Assembly: GCF_039537665.1 (NCBI RefSeq)
Contig: NZ_BAABAY010000002.1
Span: 496,001-560,000 of the forward strand
Source: Gaetbulibacter_A aestuarii
GTDB taxonomy: Bacteria > Bacteroidota > Bacteroidia > Flavobacteriales > Flavobacteriaceae
Reading direction: 5' to 3'
Length of the DNA: 64,000 nt
Under the pieces are notes generated by a model. That model was not told where the DNA came from and made no database searches. It saw only the letters and a program-made list of their open reading frames with translations. Of the stretch, positions 62,301 through 64,000 are shown in pieces. The position numbers and the translations under genes were made by a program. Position 1 is the first letter of the stretch. Every line of letters begins with the position of its first letter.

Positions 62301-63707
62301 ATAACAGATACGAAATATAAATCCAAAGGTATTTTCAAAGGTCGTTTAAGTCATGAAAATTTTTCTAATTGGAGTTTAGATTTGGATATTCAAACAGATC
62401 GATTATTGGTTTTAGATACTCAGGAATCTGATGAAGCGCTTTATTACGGTACCGGTTTTATAGGAGGAGAAGCCACATTAGAGGGGCCAACGGAAGCTTT
62501 GGTAATTAGTGTTGAAGGCGCAACAAAAGCAGGAACCGTTTTTAAAATTCCATTAAAGGACACAGAATCCTTTGGAGACAATTCGTATATACATTTTATA
62601 ACTCCCGAAGAAAAAAGTGCCAGAGAAAAAGGGGAGGAGATCGTATTTAACGAAATAAAAGGATTAGAACTTGATTTTGATTTAGATATTACGGAAGATG
62701 CTGAGGTGGAAATTATAATTAATAAAGATACCGGACATTCCCTGAAAGGCCGCGGACGAGGTGGTATTTTGGTTGAAATAAACACCAATGGAAAGTTTGA
62801 TATGTGGGGGGATTTCTCCGTATTCGAAGGTGTATATAATTTTGCTTATGGAGGTTTGGTGCAGAAAGAATTCACGGTACAACCCGGTGGTACCATTGCT
62901 TGGAATGGGGATCCTCTTGACGCACAAATTAATATGAAAGCTGTTTATAAAACGCAAGCTAATCCATCGCCTTTATTGGATAACCCGGTAAACAGAAGTA
63001 TCCCGGTGGAATTGATTATTGAACTAACCGGAAATCTGGAACAACCCGAACCAACATTTAATTTTGATTTTCCTAATGTGAATTCAGCCATTAAATCAGA
63101 GTTGCAGTACCGTTTGGGAACCGATGAGAATATTAGTAATCAGGCTTTATATTTTCTTGCTAGTGGAGGATCGTTTCAAGGACGAGGATTTAATGATATA
63201 AGCTTGTCGGGTACAATTGCCGAGCGTCTTAATGGTATTATTGGCGGTATTTTTAGTTCGAAAAATGGTAAATTCAATATGAATCCTTATTTTGAAGCCG
63301 GACAAAATACAGCCGATTATCAAACAGATAATAGAGTAGGCTTTACTTTGCAAACCCAGATAAGCGATCGTGTATTAATTAATGGTAAAGTGGGTGTGCC
63401 TGTAGGAGGTGCCGGTGCTACCGAAACGGTTGTAGCCGGTGATGTTGAGATTAATTTTCTGTTGAATAAAGAGGGAACCCTAACGGCGCGCGTGTTCAAT
63501 CGTGAGAACAGCATTCGAAATTTTGGAGAGAATATTGGTTACACACAAGGTATCGGTTTGTCATATAATGTAGATTTTGATACCTTTAAGGAACTGCTCC
63601 GAAATATTGTAAAGAAGAATACTAAGGCCAAAGAAGATACTAAAGAACAACCCGTAGAAACCGAGGAAAAAGTAATTCCTGATGTATCACCGGCGAGTCA
63701 AATCTAG
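59316..63707 (+). CDS. tamB: Translocation and assembly module subunit TamB-like protein
   Basis: A 1463-residue protein, long and beta-rich with repeated strands, ending in a DUF490/TamB C-terminal domain (about 1080-1460, with QKEFTVQPGGTIAWNGDPLD and IPVELIIELTGNL). TamB-like proteins bridge inner and outer membranes and carry lipids or aid outer-membrane protein assembly. The frame is open from 59253, and the 20 codons before 59316 encode LNSIKKAFKITYKIIGILL, which supplies the positively charged part of the N-terminal anchor. No ATG, GTG or TTG lies in that part, so the true start may be a rare codon; 59316 (TTG) and 59319 (ATG) are the first usual starts. No TamA gene is next to it. A long acidic C-terminal tail follows. 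Confidence 0.9.
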   Translation: MMLFIICVLVLSIPPVQTALGNYATKRLNEDFGTNINIDKIGMQLNGDVQIKKIYIEDFKQDTLIAIDELNTSIISLKKIFNNKLTFGDIDIQGLVFNIRTYKGYKDTNLDVFVAKFEDDNPRKEKSDFLMSSSDVNINDGIFRISDDNNPDSKGLELDDLHINATNFLIKGSDVSARINKLALKDSRGLAVKNMMTNFEYTLTGMTFDDLEIETPRSIIKGYLKFTYDRKDLQYFVDKVKIDAQLRDSKIQLDELNTFYNEFGRDQYARLDVDISGTLNDLDVNKLDLVSRNTRIRGDINFKNVFSKEKGGFEMDAQFSNLTSTYWDLDAIMPNVLGKVIPTAFENLGKFKITGTSNVTASTVDADININTDLGLVDANLKINKVNDIDNAGYKGTLKFDQFDFGTFLNDPKVGKASLDFDVDGKGFVAEKINTAVKGDIYNIEYNNYNYSSIKVAGNVRNKIFDGNLIANDKNLILNFTGFVDFSEKVNKYDFEAEVSYADLKALNFVKKDDISILKSSVKMNMNASGYDDAYGKIVFKNTSYKNQNDTYVFDNLTLESKFVDGTRFIDILSPDIIDGHMEGKFKFRDLKKLFENSIGYIYTNYKPNKVETNQHIDFNFKIYNKIIEVIYPELSLGKNTFIRGRVDSDEKKFRLTFKSPEITFQKNFANNIELQVDNSNPLFNTYLEIDSLNTKYYEVSKFNLINVTVNDTLFVRSEFTGGKQNNDKFNLSLYHTINKDNESVVGFKKSDITIKNNKWYINEDKNQNNKVSFDKGLTTFNIDKFRINHQNEIIRLSGFVKDSTQKDIKLNFTDVDLAKITPDIDSLSLAGKVNGKLDILQKNGSYLPNSSVVIDDFEVNDFMLGSFDASIKGNEDLTNYTVDAFIKNDTAKSFNAKGNISVQGKSSKIDVSLNFNKFNLKPLNPLLQDVLNKIRGQVTGKVDVVGDLSKPGFDGDLTLENAGLGIPYLNVDYDFEQKSSVTLKDQTFIFNSIGITDTKYKSKGIFKGRLSHENFSNWSLDLDIQTDRLLVLDTQESDEALYYGTGFIGGEATLEGPTEALVISVEGATKAGTVFKIPLKDTESFGDNSYIHFITPEEKSAREKGEEIVFNEIKGLELDFDLDITEDAEVEIIINKDTGHSLKGRGRGGILVEINTNGKFDMWGDFSVFEGVYNFAYGGLVQKEFTVQPGGTIAWNGDPLDAQINMKAVYKTQANPSPLLDNPVNRSIPVELIIELTGNLEQPEPTFNFDFPNVNSAIKSELQYRLGTDENISNQALYFLASGGSFQGRGFNDISLSGTIAERLNGIIGGIFSSKNGKFNMNPYFEAGQNTADYQTDNRVGFTLQTQISDRVLINGKVGVPVGGAGATETVVAGDVEINFLLNKEGTLTARVFNRENSIRNFGENIGYTQGIGLSYNVDFDTFKELLRNIVKKNTKAKEDTKEQPVETEEKVIPDVSPASQI

Positions 63708-63859
63708 AAAATCACCTATTTATTACCCCTTGTATACCAAGGGATTCGATTAATTTATCAACTAAAACGTTATAGTTTCTATTCCTGATTGAAAATATAG
63801 CCTAAGACTTAGAAATGTGCTTTTTGTTTAGTAATTTTACTCAGTTAATCAGAAAATAA

Positions 63860-64000
63860 ATGCCGAAATTAATAAAGAAACTAGCAGTATTAACTTCAGG
63901 AGGAGACTCACCGGGAATGAATGCCGCTATCCGATCTGTGGTCAGGACATGTGCTTATCACAATATTCAATGTATTGGAGTTTATCGTGGATACGAGGGA
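63860..64000 (+). CDS. pfkA: ATP-dependent 6-phosphofructokinase, N-terminal part (cut by window edge)
   Basis: Open from ATG at 63860 to the window end (47 codons). The residues LAVLTSGGDSPGMNAAIRSV and then GVYRGYEG match the N-terminus of PfkA, with the ATP-binding Gly-rich loop GGDSPGMN. It catalyses phosphorylation of fructose 6-phosphate in glycolysis. It lies 152 bases after tamB. Confidence 0.95.
   Translation, partial: MPKLIKKLAVLTSGGDSPGMNAAIRSVVRTCAYHNIQCIGVYRGYEG

Noticed and set aside
63708..63859. CCCTTG-TATAC-CAAGGG inverted repeat as terminator of tamB
   Set aside because: No T-run follows the stem, so terminator function is not supported.
1..64000. CRISPR array, defence island, prophage or biosynthetic cluster
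   Set aside because: No repeat-spacer pattern, cas gene, restriction or toxin genes, phage genes or synthases were found on either strand.

Overview
This window is a stretch of chromosome from a member of the Bacteroidota, almost certainly the family Flavobacteriaceae. The base composition is AT-rich and Shine-Dalgarno sequences are mostly weak or absent. Several promoters fit the Bacteroidota pattern TTG-N17-23-TAnnTTTG. Many families are typical of flavobacteria: the DUF6452/DUF6048 pair, DUF4294, a CCC-motif membrane protein, an ABC permease fused to an M1 peptidase, a carboxypeptidase-like-domain TonB receptor, and a zapA-rny locus with a probable 6S RNA of the flavobacterial type. The content is mostly core genome. 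I see no CRISPR array, prophage, insertion sequence, restriction system, secretion cluster or biosynthetic cluster.

Layout. 1-3.1 kb: 3' end of acetyl-CoA synthetase facing a DnaQ-like exonuclease and a cNMP/CBS/DUF294 protein. 3.2-8.1 kb: DinB protein, Bcr/CflA efflux pump divergent from a Crp/Fnr regulator, YceI, a Nudix hydrolase and an M42 peptidase. 8.2-12.8 kb: ABC ATPase plus a giant permease/M1 peptidase. 13-20 kb: DUF4294, HlyIII, GNAT, DUF4268, ZIP transporter, then a ribosome-modification block (THUMP methyltransferase, DUF6048, DUF6452, rlmD). 20.3-29.5 kb: rocD, small membrane proteins, an Smr protein, a Ca-repeat lipoprotein, a cysteine desulfurase, a TonB receptor and an M23 peptidase. 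29.7-33 kb: small coiled-coil gene, zapA, probable 6S RNA, rny, xerD. 33.5-41.2 kb: small outer-membrane proteins, aroQ, lpdA, a tandem NTF2-like protein, two msrB genes, an M48 lipoprotein and an MFS/UMF1 transporter. 41.3-52 kb: clpC, gyrA, a TPR protein, an NlpC/P60 peptidase, a thiolase and a 7TM-HD protein. 52.1-52.7 kb: tRNA-Ser(GCT), tRNA-Pro(TGG), tRNA-Arg(TCT). 53-64 kb: a lipoprotein, then a reverse-strand run (tsaD, rsmE, DUF4159, TrmH-type methyltransferase, AI-2E transporter, THUMP-like methyltransferase), tamB and the 5' end of pfkA.

The themes are RNA modification and stability (rlmD, rsmE, two THUMP-type enzymes, SpoU methyltransferase, tsaD, rny, 6S RNA) and envelope upkeep (M23, NlpC/P60, M48, tamB, TonB receptor, lipoprotein MsrB). 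Cell division and chromosome maintenance (zapA, gyrA, xerD) and carbon metabolism (acs, lpdA, pfkA, rocD, thiolase) make up much of the rest. The points most worth a second look are the probable 6S RNA, the acs-linked exonuclease/DUF294 pair, the cysteine cluster inside RocD, the altered active-site spacing in the permease/M1 fusion, the missing canonical start of tamB, the duplicated 3' end of tRNA-Pro, and a flavobacterial-type intergenic palindromic repeat. I did not find a clear case of a wholly new multi-gene system here.
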